64,000 nucleotides of DNA from positions 222,450 through 286,449 of the forward strand of contig NW_019775597.1 of NCBI RefSeq assembly GCF_001039355.2, read 5' to 3'. The position numbers and the translations under genes are program-made. Position 1 is the first letter of the stretch. Every line of letters begins with the position of its first letter. Source of the DNA: Lingula anatina (Eukaryota > Brachiopoda > Lingulata > Lingulida > Lingulidae). Shown piece by piece: positions 12,101-23,475 of this stretch. Below the pieces are notes generated by a model that was not told the origin of the DNA, did no database searches, and saw nothing but the letters and a program-made list of their open reading frames with translations.

Positions 12101-15005
12101 ACTGTTGCTAGGAGTGATTCATTGACTCGTGGGAGATGATGACAGTCCAGGACATTGCGTAGTATGGTGCTTATTCCACCACAATCTGACACTAACCTTG
12201 GATTTAAAATTGCTGAAATGACAGAAAGCTTTTATGAATAAAATATTCAAATAACTAGACAGCAAAGGCTGTCAATTGACATTAAACAAAAAATTGTATA
12301 TAATATTTAAAGGGAGTTATTATAACTTAAGTGAGAAATCTTAAGATAGACAATAAATGAATTTTTCTGAAAATTTTAGCAATTTTCAGTATACCCTGGC
12401 AGAAAATTTTGGATAAAAGTATTAATAGAAACCCTAATTAATTCTAAACACAATATTGTCAGTATACTCTGGCAGAAAATTTTGGTTTAAGTATTAAGAG
12501 AAACTCATAATTTTAAACACAATATTGTCACTTCAAATTTTGTTTAAAAACAGACTGACAAGGCTTACTTGCCCACCAAGAGTGCACAGGTCTCTGACCT
12601 TGTCAGTACATAACCAGTAGGTTAATTTTAAGAAACAAATGTCCATTGAAACCCTGACATGGAAACAGACAGCACACAATATTAAAACAGACATCTGCAT
12701 GCTGTGTCAGGAAGTATACGTGATTTTCTCTCTTTATGTCAACATGTAAAACATATATAATTCCCCAAAAAGATTAACAATCATAATAACACTTTCACAT
12801 CTAAGCCAGTGTATGTATCCATCCAACAGTCACCTCAAAACATCATTAAATTGTAGATCTGGGTAACTGGTAGGACAGCAACAACCTAAATCAGATTTTT
12901 AGACCAAAATGAGTTTCTACTTGCTTACCAAGTTCACTAATAGTAGCCAGACAAGCCCTTTGTGTTTCATCGTGTTCTTGAGCACCATCATTGCAGATAC
13001 TTAACATGACACTGACTAGGGATGGGGGGAAACGCTCAGCACTGATCTGAACCATTTTCCTTATGAGGCGTAGTGCATGCACCCTTTCAATCTGGTTGTC
13101 TAAGCAAATATCAAGGGATCTGAAAATGTAAAAAAATTCAGTCAATTTCACATTAAAGAATATTCTCTCTTTTTGATTTTTGATACATCTATGCTGCACT
13201 GTGTGAAGCAAACTAATAGCATGGTATCCTATGAACAATGGCAGAGGTTCATTAGCTTGGTACATGTTTTACACCAATGAAACTTATTTACATATATACA
13301 AGAAGTAGCTTGTAGACATCATAGTCAGTGAACTTTCTCATACTGAAGTTGTGTTGGTTCCTGTTACAGATATCTAACAGTCCACTCCCCTCCCTATGAA
13401 ATTTCAAGGTGGTTGACAACTTCATAAGATTTAAAAAGAAATCTGTTTACAGTTAAGAATGTCTGAACACGGCTACAGACCATGATGACTAAAATGTATG
13501 TAGTATTTAATTTTCACTGTATGTGTTTATAAAATTTCTCTTATGTTATGATTTTCAGACAATCATTTTCAATATGATGGGAATATTTCTTTTTGCCATC
13601 CAGAAAAAATCTATGAAAGTACACCTTAGTATGAATCTGCTTTACGGAGATATAAAACATTATATTACAAACCTTGCCACTAAATAATCTATATGCAGTT
13701 TCAGCATTGCATCAAGAGTTTCTTTGTCATGGATCAAGTATCTTAGGGCCCTCAGGCAAGCTGCTCTAACTTCTTTGGCTTCATGCAACAGGCCCAGCCT
13801 GAGACTGAAATGAAAGCACCAAATTATAGCAATAAATGTATGTGTTTATGTTTACAGTACAGAAAATATAAATATATTTTAAATGTAGTCCCTGTAATAT
13901 GTACCTTCAAATAGTAACACTACTGTCTATAAATGTTTTACTATTTCCACCTCCAAATAATTCCTGCATGTTAAAATGGAATAAACTATTCAGCTCATTA
14001 TTGCTTGGATTGGAAACTGGTGCTGTCTGTCATGAATGCAGTTTTCTTATACCATGTTAACACTTCTTCTTTAGAATAACTCCACTGTGGGTTAGCACCA
14101 AGTTTGACACAGAGGCGGACCAGATTATTCAGGTGTCCCAGTTTTCTTCCTTTGGATACACCTTCACGAAGCACCAAGCTGGTTAAAATATCTTTAATGT
14201 TCTTCTCGGGTGCTGCAAAAGAAAGACAATTATTAGTATTGAAATGCACAAAACTTATAAGGGCAAGGAGTATAGTTATACTTTGATTTATATTGAATTT
14301 GATCAGTGCGTTTGCAACAGTGCTCTAGGTAAATATTTAACACAAGTTCCTATTACATGAAAGAGTTTTTTTAAGGAAGACACCTCCAAATTCCTTGATA
14401 ACTTCACACACTTCAATTTCAGACTTCAGTGGAAAGAATTTGTCATGTCTAAATAAACACTGAGGTAATAGTACAGTCATATAAGGCAGAATCTATATGT
14501 TACATGCAGATGTTGGAATTAAAATGCCTCAAACACCTGGGTCGATTTTCGACAAATGGACCTCGGACTCAGCTGTCCAAAACATCCGTCAAATTACAAA
14601 GGAAAAGAGGAAAAACCATGACAAGGGAAGTACTAGTAATAAAGCTTCTGATCATTTAAGTGATATATGTGTTAAATGGAAAAGACACTGCAGATTCGAC
14701 GGGAAGGCTGGAACACCAACAGCATTGATTGAAACGGTTTTATCGAGTGCGAATATTTACAGGAAGGAGACAGCAAGACGGCAAACTCTGCAGAACCCAA
14801 GGCAACTCACCGCGATCCAAATCCAGCGGTACGCTTTCTTCTTGTTCATACCGACCTGAAAATGAATGCAAAATCAGTAATGTAATCGCATATTTCATGA
14901 TCTAGCTCCAGATCAAATCGATTGTAAAATGAAATGGGACCTACTTCTGTAACTTCTGCCACGAAAACTCCGGCCCGGGCCTGAGCGATAAGGGAAAGCC
15001 GCCAT
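1..15005 (-). CDS. RICTOR: RICTOR, mTORC2 scaffold subunit (5' part, partial)
   Basis: RICTOR is the defining subunit of mTOR complex 2 (Akt/SGK phosphorylation, actin control). Twenty-two exons spliced by eye give about 768 residues that follow the human N-terminal armadillo/HEAT-like half: 15005-14945, 14855-14811, 14212-14053, 13804-13673, 13119-12929, 12212-12040, 11441-11374, 10134-10067, 9787-9705, 9521-9434, 9258-9168, 8915-8849, 8695-8615, 8400-8300, 7360-7186, 6896-6795, 6094-6048, 4685-4550, 4336-4277, 3928-3780, 3594-3468, 99-1. All phases agree. Diagnostic stretches include RKLGHLNNLVRLC, HEAKEVRAACLRALRYLI, RFHAMKKRGPVP and SLDYSRDGMARIILSKAL. The start (MAAFPYRSG...) was chosen because it gives the phase needed by exon 2 (EESVPLDLDR) and resembles the human start; longer frames from 15073 are out of phase. 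The 3' half lies left of the window. The last intron (100-3467) holds a LINE. Confidence 0.95.
178..240 (+). repeat. Left arm of inverted repeat flanking the LINE
   Basis: This stretch of about 62 bases is the reverse complement of 3171-3230 at roughly 75% identity by eye. The 17 bases nearest the LINE (224-240) match perfectly. It sits in host intron DNA just beyond the 3' tail of the LINE. Confidence 0.7.
308..3170 (-). mobile_element. 5'-truncated L2/CR1-type LINE in a RICTOR intron
   Basis: A non-LTR retrotransposon copy lies in the RICTOR intron between the exons at 3468-3594 and 1-99, in the same orientation as RICTOR. On the minus strand its 3' end is a short ATT-repeat tail (about 308-329), the usual simple-repeat end of L2/CR1-group elements. 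The element lacks its 5' UTR and the first part of the endonuclease, so it is dead on arrival for first-strand nicking. Its coding frame is still open, which points to a fairly recent insertion. The 5' limit is drawn where a diverged inverted copy of the 3' flank begins (3171-3230); the true junction could be some tens of bases either side. Confidence 0.85.
507..3188 (-). CDS. LINE ORF2: endonuclease remnant plus reverse transcriptase
   Basis: The 893-codon open frame encodes the C-terminal half of an apurinic-type endonuclease and a complete reverse transcriptase. Near residues 75-82 is the endonuclease motif GDFNVHVD, and near 140 the terminal SDH catalytic motif. The N-terminal catalytic glutamate region of the family is missing. 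RT motifs follow in order: HHSTETALLKVHNDI, LLLDLSAAFDTINHE, GVPQGSVLGPILF and the catalytic YADDSQIY. The C-terminal block SHLDYGNSLLYGLP with QNAAARLL is typical of the L2/CR1 group. The frame opens with a GTG rather than ATG and an in-frame stop lies about 30 bases upstream, as expected for 5' truncation. I see no internal stop or frameshift after the truncation. It is not a host gene. Confidence 0.9.
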   Translation of the reverse strand: MFTSNILISVKKKNKKKQKHSMKSIESLDIVFTSKSETLQFLLIYCPPNNPISDFFGEFATLLEKVVPKPGHLIIAGDFNVHVDNSHSRDASLLNEIIFSRDLQQHINFPTHQKGHTLDLLITRASDNLLFSTDSTDYLNSDHSLIEFCLNVARPPAVKTTTSRRNLKEIDSDVLKAKLQSAFNSFPPDTNAIGNTTSEDVDNLLHSYHNTITTILDELAPVNTRVTRSKSTAPWFCSELSEMRKSVRKCERKWRNTGLEVHRQIHKEKRLEYCRRADQLKSDYHKKRIDNSDTKSLFMIVEELTGFKKSATTIKPTLYSDEQLCSVFLEFFNNKIEKLRKSFESGINNSIIQEVDPPTSPSFFRDFTIATPELIKKLINASKPKSSELDILPTNLTKECIEELLPSITKLFNTSLQSGIVPGCFKKALIRPLIKKATGNPDPNDLQNYRPISNLSFLSKVLERLVATQLTDYLHTHPFFAKVQSAYRTHHSTETALLKVHNDILLALNDQKQVVLLLLDLSAAFDTINHEILFNRLKNRFGIDGIALAWFKSYLTEREQSVSIGTHKSPSTPLTCGVPQGSVLGPILFTLYTSPIEDIVSEYGFNLMLYADDSQIYIVCDRPSDVIPSIQKCIIQLSQWLNANSLVFNDGKTEVVHFTSRFSKDAEKLELLEIGNSTVTVKDEVKNLGVIFDNRCDMAADISKKCKAAFYGLKKISKLSHILDKSQMERLVHAFITSHLDYGNSLLYGLPTYQIEKLQSVQNAAARLLTKIPLRSNISPILFELHWLPVRQRIVFKLLLFVFKFTRGECPSYFNSMLHPSTPSLTRSTRSTSTPCFIRNDNKKTTKTYGHRALFSISAPILWNQLPSHIRTIDSDEVFKKDLKTFLFAQYFN
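3171..3230 (-). repeat. Right arm of inverted repeat flanking the LINE
   Basis: This is the inverted partner of 178-240 and lies at the 5' end of the LINE. Its inner 17 bases (3171-3187) overlap the first codons of the open LINE frame, so the first few codons of that frame are probably flank rather than element. Confidence 0.7.
7361..8299. other. RICTOR intron with CpG-rich patch and two palindromes
   Basis: This intron differs from its neighbours. From about 7550 to 8000 it is dense in CG dinucleotides, while the other introns are CpG-poor and AT-rich. It carries a perfect 26-base palindrome at 7556-7581 and an imperfect palindrome centred on CGGCCG at about 7929-7965. Open frames of 85 codons exist on both strands (7671-7928 plus, 7658-7915 minus), but neither resembles a known protein. 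It may be a recently inserted repeat or an intronic regulatory patch; the sequence does not decide which. Confidence 0.4.
9064..9114. repeat. (AAAT)n microsatellite
   Basis: About twelve AAAT units lie in the RICTOR intron between the exons at 8849-8915 and 9168-9258. Confidence 0.95.
11724..11933. repeat. Tandem duplication, two 105-base units
   Basis: Two adjacent units (11724-11828 and 11829-11933) differ at only a few positions. They lie in the RICTOR intron between the exons at 11374-11441 and 12040-12212. Because 105 is divisible by three, chance open frames run through both units on both strands; these are not genes. Confidence 0.9.
12387..12532. repeat. Tandem duplication, two ~73-base units
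   Basis: The stretch starting at 12387 (CAGTATACCCTGGCAGAAAA) recurs at about 12460 with small changes, through to the shared end CACAATATTGTCA. It is in a RICTOR intron and is non-coding. Confidence 0.75.
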
Positions 15006-15216
15006 TTTACATTGTCAACACGCATGCCCTTAGGCATCCGGCTAATTTGTCTTGCAAAGGCATTTAAGCCCACTGAAATAAAAATCAGATAGATGTTAAG
15101 TTTAAATTTTCAGAGAGGGCATATCACAAGGCATGATGCTCTAAGCTTCGCAATATATGAATTATTGCCCCCTAAACAAGTGCGACAACTTAATGGGCGT
15201 ACCTATTTGTGGCAGA
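15006..15216. promoter_or_regulatory. Divergent promoter region, RICTOR / DFPase-like
   Basis: Only 211 bases separate the RICTOR start codon (minus) from the likely DFPase-like start codon (plus), so both 5' UTRs and core promoters must fit here or overlap upstream coding exons. No TATA box is convincing on either side. The shared-promoter assignment is an inference from geometry. Confidence 0.55.
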
Positions 15217-17415
15217 ATGGCAGACAACCCGGAAGTACAAATCTTAGCACCCGAATTTACCAAGATTGCCGAGGGTATTCTTGGATCTGAGGGACCAGTC
15301 TTTGACAGAAATGGAACATTCTTTATGGTGGAACCTGAGAAAGAAGATGAGAACAAACAATATGCAGGCTGTGTTCACTTGGTTGATCTAGACACGTCAC
15401 ATGTTAGTACACCCAAGTTTGTCCACCCCCTTCTCCAGTAAAAAAGTAAATAAAAATCTCCCCCATCCTTCTTCTAATCTTAAGACTCGTTGAATTAATT
15501 CATGCATCTCAATTTTGTTCAGGTAACTCAGATTTGTGCACCAAAAGTCGGATCTGATGGCGGTATCCCCGCAGGACTACAATGTGACAAGGAAAACAAC
15601 CTGTGGGTAGCTGACATGAGGCTTGGGATACTACGAGTAAACACGAAAGATGGAACCTTTCAACAGGTAAATACAGGTATAGCTATTGTATTGCATTATG
15701 TTAGATATTTGGGCAATTGTATATATTTCATGAGGTACAAAATCCAAGATATATATGTTAAAACGATTCAGCATGATAATTTTGCAATGCTATTGTCAAA
15801 TGGAATCACTTGCCTTGGACCCTTTTCCCTCACACGTCAAAGCACACTATCATTCCTAATAGATATTTTACCTTGAAAACTACTCAAGTATTAATTTGTG
15901 TCCCATTATTTATATTTTAATACAAAAATCCAGATTACTGATATCTGTGATAGTTGTTTAAACAGTGCACATCGGCTTGCAATGTACCAAATAATCGGAA
16001 CTTGTATGATATATATATGAAAAGATGTGTTAAAATGTATTACTTAGTGTAGACTCACAAATATATACAGCTTTTTTTCAGCATCTTAATGTGTTTGTTT
16101 TGCTAAAATTAAGAAAATGGGAAAATTGGAATGCATTTTTTTCACAGTTTATTAATTGGGTGAAGGAAGCAATCGGAAACAGAATTGTGCCAGCATGACC
16201 TCAAGACATTTTTAATGTCACCAAAAACAATTAAACCTTATTTTCTGAATAATTTTAACATTAAGTGTTTTAAATTATTTAGATTGCAAGGAAAGATAAA
16301 GATGGGGCTCTCCTACAGGGCTGCAATGACTGTGCCTTTGACTATGACGGTAATTTGTGGGTAACTGCTCCTGCTGGTGAAATAGCTCCTGCACCATTCA
16401 CCAGGTCAGACAAGCTTACAGAGGTACAGTAAACCACTGGAACAAAAATGATTGTCTTCTCTCAAAACCTAGCAGCAATAGTACCTTAAATGGGTATTTA
16501 ATTTTATAGTGGATCAAAATAATTTATAACATTTATTATATTATAATAATTGTTTGATATAAGATTTATGTGTATTCCAACACATTCTTATGCATATTTA
16601 TGTCTTTTTATTGTAAGGAACCATTTGGGTCTGTGTATTGTATGACTGCCAGCGAAGAGGTCATAAAAGTAGACACTGGTTACTACTTTTCAAATGGTAT
16701 TGCTGTGCAGCATACTGATGATGGAAGGCCAAAGAAATTGATTGTTGCGGAAACATTCACAAGGAAGTTATGGAGCTATGATATCAAGGGACCAGGACAG
16801 GTGGAAAATAAACAGCTATGGGGTACTCTGCCAGGTAATGTTTTTGTGAAAAAAAAAAATAATACTTTCCAATTTTTAAAAATTATGGGCGACTGTTAAA
16901 CTTCTCAAAGTCCTCTCTATTTTCTTGTAAGATTTTTATGTATGCTAATTAAATATGGTAGCAAACTCTATTGCAACAAGTTGGATGTTTCATTCATTTG
17001 TATAATAACTGGATTTTCAGAAAGAACTTAAACACCTTCTGAAAATTCCTTACTTTAACAAATAAATTACTCCTCTTAAGGATGTGAAAACCTTATAGAC
17101 ACATCATTAGTGTTGTTTCATGTTATTAAACTATTTCTTCTCTTAGGTGAACAAGGAGGTCCAGATGGCATGGACTTTGATGAAGTTGGAAACTTGATAG
17201 TTGCCAATCATGGTAATGGTCACCTGGAAGTGTTTGGACCCCTGGGTGGACACCCTATTTATAGAATCAAATGCCCCTTCTCTATGCCCAGCAATGTGCA
17301 CTTTAAACCAAATTCCTGTTTGGTCTTCGTTACTGAACATACCTATCATGGATTGTGGAAGTTTGAATGGAAATACAAGGGAAAAGCTCAGTACTGTGAA
17401 TTAATACAGATTTGA
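15217..17415 (+). CDS. DFPase-like calcium-dependent phosphotriesterase
   Basis: The five exons are 15217-15402, 15523-15666, 16283-16423, 16618-16834 and 17147-17415, giving 318 residues with consistent phases. The protein is close along its whole length to squid DFPase (314 aa), a six-bladed propeller that hydrolyses organophosphate fluorides; its natural substrate is unknown. The calcium and active-site residues of the squid enzyme are all present: E25 (SEGPVFD), N125 (GCNDCAFD), N183 (FSNGIAV), D236 (GPDGMDFDE), N279 (MPSNVHFK) and H294 (FVTEHTYH). There is no signal peptide, so it is probably cytosolic. Two in-frame upstream ATGs (15157, 15193) could add up to 20 residues; 15217 was chosen because it best matches the length of the squid N-terminus. 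It is head-to-head with RICTOR and tail-to-tail with tectonic. Confidence 0.95.
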
Positions 17416-18424
17416 TTAATTCAACTAGTCAAACATATGTCAAAACCACCATTAATTTTGATTACTGAATTTCCAGAAATTGTGATATAATTACTCAGAT
17501 TTGCAGTCACCATTCCCCAATGCATTTTGTACTTATTATCAAATAACAAAGATATTTAAAATTATGAATTTTTATGAATTTGCTTTCGTATTGATTGTGC
17601 TAGAAAAGGTACGAGCTGTGTTGAAGCAAGATACATTTTTAGAATCTCCACATAGGGTTAGAGCTTTGCAAATTTCTGCAGAGTAATTGCTACCTCTAAT
17701 CATCTGGTCATTAAAGATTTAATTAAAGTGCATTATTTAAATTAATTTAATCGTTTGCCAAAATTTTCATATTTATAATATTTTACTCTTTTATTTGTTA
17801 ATATGTGGTTTATGTGCCATTGAAATATATATTTTTGTATCAGCTCACCAGCTCTACAAGGTTAAAAGAATTTTTAAAAAATAAAAAAATAAAGTATAAA
17901 TTATTTTTTATTTACAAATTGAATGTACATCTAATTTTAGACTGCATTATAATATTTTAACTATGATAATTGAGAAATTGTGAATTTGAGAATTGATGGA
18001 CATTTACACATTTTAATATATATATACAGATTTACAAATGATACCTTTGTAACATATACACATAATGTACACTATTTACAACTTAAATGATATATTTGCA
18101 ATAAAAAAATCTATAATTTAACATTTTTCACTTCATTTGTATTTTGTTTAATGTTCAACTACTTGAAAAATGACCAGAAGTAATCATTCTTTGGTTTAAA
18201 CTTTCTTTTAAAGTTGTAATGAGTTAAGTTGAAAAATTCACTATAGCTGCTAAGCATAAATGTTTAATTAAAAAATGATACCACAAAATAGTTCCAGGGT
18301 ATTCTCAATTAATGGACAAAAGGAGCTATGACTTTTCAGACAGTGCTCTTAATAACAATAGAACTCAAAGTACAAAATGATGGTGTATTAGCAATGCTGA
18401 TGTACCAGTTTGTCCAGAAAATAT
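17416..18424. other. Shared 3' region of DFPase-like gene and tectonic
   Basis: This AT-rich, non-coding stretch lies between two convergent genes. AATAAA signals on the plus strand at 17880-17885 and 18100-18105 are candidates for the DFPase-like transcript. Minus-strand AATAAA complements (TTTATT, for example near 17789 and 17910) could serve tectonic, so the two 3' UTRs may overlap. Short open frames here are not supported. Confidence 0.6.
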
Positions 18425-21400
18425 TTAAGTCCCATCATTGGAATAAAACGGGTACCAGAAATCTGCTGGTAACTTGGCAGATACAGTAGGTGGCGCTGCC
18501 ACTTCTGTCACTGCTGGCTGAGAAGCATCGATAAAAACAACAGAACTGGTCACTTCAAATGGCTGAGTCAGGTCTTGTAGTTCTGGCTGGCAGTAAGGGC
18601 CTATGCACTGAAATTTTTAAAAAAAACACATTTTTCCCAATTTTCATGTAATAAATGTTTTGATACTTCTGTCATGTTGCTATCATCTCTCAGACGTTTC
18701 ACAACTAGTAAATAAGTATCCAATACATTTTTCTTCCCTTTTGCATGTTTCATTCAGTTCAATTAACTTCATTGTAAAGTTCACATCTGAAAACACAAAG
18801 ATATTACTTACTCTGTACTGTATTCTCTGTGGGTCATCAAACTTACAATTAACACCTATAATCTTTGGCTGAGGATTGGCTAGGGCACCAACATTAATAT
18901 AAACTATTTCTAGGTGCATGCCCAACCTGATGTCATTACAGATTCCATCACCACCACCCTAGAAAGGAAAACAAATATTATAATACAGGCTAAAAGTATT
19001 AATGTAAATGTAAATACACCTTCTTCTTAAATTTTAAAGTTAAATGTGAGCACAACACAGTCTATTAGATTCAAAGTCGGTCTAGATTACCTTTATGTAG
19101 ATCAGATTCAGTTTAATCTTGAAGTGCTTTCTTATTACTTGATCATTCATTTATTGCATCAGCTGAATACATTGGTTCAATAGGTGTAGGAATGCATTAA
19201 TAAATAAATAAATAAAAATATAAAAATATGAGAGCACTATATATATATATGGAATTTTACATGTGAACACAGAAATCATTAAACTGACAATACTTACAGA
19301 TGCTGCACTTTGAATGTTATCCAAACCAAGAATAGGAATCCAGTCCCCAGTGTACTCTGGTTGACTGTTTCCAAAGGTGGCTACATATGAAGAGGAGTTT
19401 AAATTGCCAAGGAGTGCTATTTTAGCCAGTTCTTGAATAACTGAACACTGGCTGCTTACATTAGTCAATGTAGCTCTGGAAATGAAGTAATTAGGTGGTT
19501 ATTTAACAAAATGCCAAAATGCCTGCTCCCTTTTGTGGACTTAACATTCTTTTACGTGACCATCTTTAGAATGTTTCTTAAACTCAATACAAATCAAAGT
19601 CTAAAAAAAGAAATTAAATTGAAAAGATTGGACCGGCTTTATTAATGCCCTACAATTTCACACAACTTAGAAAAAAAGACCATTTCTGTTTTACAATATA
19701 CCTTATCAAACAACCAGTTCTCATATTTTCTCCAAAATTTACAGGCACTCTTTTGGAACTGTCCATTTCACAATCTCCAGTTGCAGTACTTGTCACTAAA
19801 GTAAGATAACTATTTCTATCTGTGGGTAGTGCTATAGAAAATCCAGTAGTATTGTTAAGGAAGACATCCCACAGTTCTGTGTTAACACTAACTTAGAGTT
19901 CTACTTAATAATCTATATCTTAGCCATTTCCCGATGTGGAGATTTTGTCTCTTTATTGTGGAGATTCAACTTTTTAATTTAATCAATTTCAATATAACAG
20001 CATGAAAAAGGATATTTTGATATCGGTTTTTGCTTCCCTGCCATCACAGGTTGACCTACTACGTAACCAGGGTTACCACTTCTTTTGAAAGTGTTACTTT
20101 CTCCAATCTGAAAATCAAGAAATAAATTGAAAATAAAGTGGGTAGAAGAAAATATAGTTTGGTTCAAGCACTATGACTTAGATTAAGGAAAGCTGTACCA
20201 GTTTTCTATAAATTAATGTCAAGTTTTAAATTCAACACTACACTGTTTTTCACATAGGGACTGTTTCCTTACCTTACTGAAGGAAATGCTAAATTTCTGG
20301 ATCATTGGAAAGTCCTTTGTTGAAACTTCCTTTAGCGTCAATTTCACTGATGCACTAACAATATATGTACTATTGTGGGTAATTGTATACTCCACCTACA
20401 ATAAAAAAAAATTCCAATTCAAATTTGAAGCTTGTGTATCTCTCACTACTTTAGCTAAAATTACCGAGCAAAATATTCATATTTTATGTGATAATTCTAC
20501 TTCAGAAATTTATAGTAAAATTTAACAAGGGTAATTACTGATCATGATAAATGCCCAAGCAAAACTGAAACCACATAGACAACTTATGTCAGGCACAACT
20601 ATATTCAAAGTTGTAATGAAGTGCACGACACAACTAGCTCAACCCCCCTTCTCAAGTTATTAAGTTTTAGTGTTGTTCTCTCAATGACGCCTGTGACCTT
20701 GACAAACTTAGTTAATAATTTGTGTAATTACCTTAGAGACTTCCATACACACACAGCCAGAAAGACAACCTGACTCCATTATACCTGGCATAGCAGGAGA
20801 TTTTCCACTTACGTGTGTCACAACATTGTTACAAATCCCACCAGCATCATAAGTTGGCTGTAAAGGTTCAACAGTTTCTGCCAGTTGAGTACACGTCGTT
20901 TCCACTCCAGCAGAGTCCAAGCACTGCAGCCTACTTAACCTTATGAGATCAGTGCTGTTGTACAATGCTGGGGCCTGAGGGTCAGTGGAATAAAGTGTAT
21001 CATTAAGGACACCCAGAGACTGAAAAAAAAAAAGAATTTTAAATTAATATCACAATTATGTTTTCAGAGAATAAACTTTTGTTGACAATAATATTTTTCT
21101 AATTTACAATTAAGCAAATAGTGATATGATTCATAATTAAAAACTAAAAATATTAAATCAAAACTTCACAGTAAAATAGTTGATCAATTAAACTAACTTA
21201 CAGCCACAATTTTGAATCCATCACTATATGTTCCAGCCTTCAGGGCTAATGCAGTTGGGGTCGATGCAGTGCACTCAACAGCTAAATCTGCAACTTCTCT
21301 AATACATTCACTGGTTTGATCTTCCAAATAGGCTGACAGGAAGGTATTCATATTAATAAGCATCAAAAAGTACCAGTCTAATCTTTAAAAACCTAAGAAT

Positions 21401-23475
21401 CCAATCTGTTTCTCACTAAATGCCCATCACATGCAAAGAAAAATATATGATAGAAATTTCAAATTTCTTCCCTTAATAATTAAAGAATTTTTTAATGCCT
21501 GAAACCAACACAGCCATATTAGGCGGTGAACTTTTCAAAATTATAGAAAGGCCTAAATTTTCAAGTTTGATGAAATTTTCAAAGTGAAAAAAATTACCTT
21601 AATGGAGAATTGTCTTCTGACAAAAATTTCAAGTTGACTAAATTTTCAAGTTTTTACGGTATAAAGCACCTGACAAAGAAGCATTGTCTAACCAACACCC
21701 TGTTATTATTAATAGTCATTTATACTTTTTGCTGTGGATTTTACTTACCAGCAGGATTGCTGTCATCACACTGCTTTGTAATAAGAGGTGTTGGTAGGCC
21801 CAAATTCCCTATAGCATTACTTGGGTATATTGTGTATACAGGGTATCCACTCTATAAGCAACAACAAATAAAATGTACTAAAATGCACAGTTATAGCAAA
21901 TCTAACAACTGGCATACTTCAAGTGAGATTCACCACCAAAACTTGACATCCTAACTTAACCAGTTCCTGCAAATTATAATTACATGTACAATAACAAATT
22001 GACTCATACAAACCACAAATACCTTGTAAGATTGGTTGTAAGTTGTTCCTACACTTTGGGTTGGCTGAAATGATGGCCCACCATATGTGCTCAGATACAC
22101 ATCAAACTGTTCAGTGGTGTTAATTTTATTTGCTATCTCAAAATAGTTTCTCGCAGCATCTGGAATATCAAAAACATATAATAATAATAATAAAAAGAAG
22201 AAGAAGAATATAGGCTAAAAACCCCCATTACACTTGCGTTTTGGAATGTGACAACTAGCTGAATGAATCTTTTAGGAATCATTCTCCTGTTTGTTTAAAA
22301 TTGTTCGGGGTTGGGGGTGGGGGTGAAGAAAGTGAAACACAACAAGTAAGATCATTGAAATGTACACTTAATCTGGACTTAAATGGATCCATTACTTACA
22401 ATTATCTATCTGGATACAAAACAGATTATTCGATATGGAGGTGCTGTATTTTGGTGACTGCCCAGCAATGTTGGATTGCAGAATGATATTCTCTTGAATA
22501 CACAGCCTATCTTCAGCACTGAAAAAATGTTTTATAAGATAAAACTTTTAAATTTCATCTTTGGGCCATTCCACAGTATTTTTCTACTTTGCAACTTCTT
22601 TTTTCATTTTGAACAATTTTGCTCTTATATTGCTTTATATGGACTTTTGCAGAGTTAGGATAAGTAGCAAATGTATATATTATGCCCAACCATTTTGAGG
22701 GATATCATAATAAATGAAAAATATGGAGAGGAAAAAATACTGGAATCTATTAAAGAAAACACTTAAATTATAAAGGTTAAAATTTTAGGCATATATATAT
22801 TTACGCTGTGTAGGAGTCACTGCACTGGCTAAATGCTGCAACATCTTCTACAGTACAGTCACTGTCACAGCAACAGTTGATATCACAGGCATTGGAAGTC
22901 AAATCACAAGTACAACGACCAATATCTGAAAAAAAATTGACATAAATCCATCCGTGACCCAGGTACACTGCACAAAATTTGCAAAAGAAGGCCGTACTTC
23001 ATAATTGTTCAACAATGAATTTATGTAGGTAATGGAGTGGTTAAATGAATCTCAAGGTGACTTTTTTGATGTCATCACAGCATTGTGATTGTGTCAATTA
23101 AAATGTACGAAATAAAGTGTGTAAATTATTACAAAAAATAACATGAATTGTACCTGTATTTCGAGGCACAACGATAGATCTCCCTGTTGGTATTGGTGTC
23201 GTGGTCGTTTGAATCGTTCCACCTGTTGTCCCAGTCGTAGGACTGCCTGTTGTTGGTGCAACAGTAACACTGGCACTGGCAGATGCCGAGGATGCAGTCG
23301 CTGAATTAGTAATGGATGTTGTCTCTGAGGTTTGTATTGTAGAGTCTGAAACACTGACAGTTACGGTATCTGTTGAGGCCGACAAAGCTGTGGTATCAGT
23401 TTGCCCTAGTACGCCTGCAAGTGACAAAATACTCAAAAACGTTACTAATGAAATCACATTTACCGCGACATCCAT
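18425..23475 (-). CDS. TCTN: Tectonic (TCTN family), ciliary transition-zone protein
   Basis: Thirteen exons give about 716 residues: 23475-23154, 22925-22805, 22518-22400, 22159-22023, 21851-21749, 21332-21202, 21019-20732, 20395-20273, 20107-19999, 19891-19702, 19475-19298, 18958-18812, 18607-18425. Residues 1 to about 24 form a signal peptide, followed by a Ser/Thr-rich stretch to about residue 100. Next comes the family hallmark Cys block (CTCDLTSNACDINCCCDSDC) and the conserved SGNPGYVVGQPVMAG and FGNSQPEYTGDWIPI segments. Tectonics work in the MKS/B9 complex at the ciliary transition zone, in Hedgehog signalling and ciliary membrane composition. I cannot say which vertebrate paralogue (TCTN1-3) it matches; one pre-duplication gene is likely. 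The junction between the exons at 19999-20107 and 19702-19891 is a best guess with a weak acceptor. The N-terminal half is more diverged than the C-terminal half. Confidence 0.92.

Noticed and set aside
14497-14859. 120-codon plus-strand frame antisense to RICTOR
   Set aside because: It covers RICTOR intron 2 and antisense exon 2. It has no recognisable family and no independent promoter or poly-A evidence.
14945-15073. RICTOR start at 15073 (MGLNAFARQ...)
   Set aside because: That frame enters exon 2 out of phase. The start at 15005 gives the right phase and resembles the human N-terminus.
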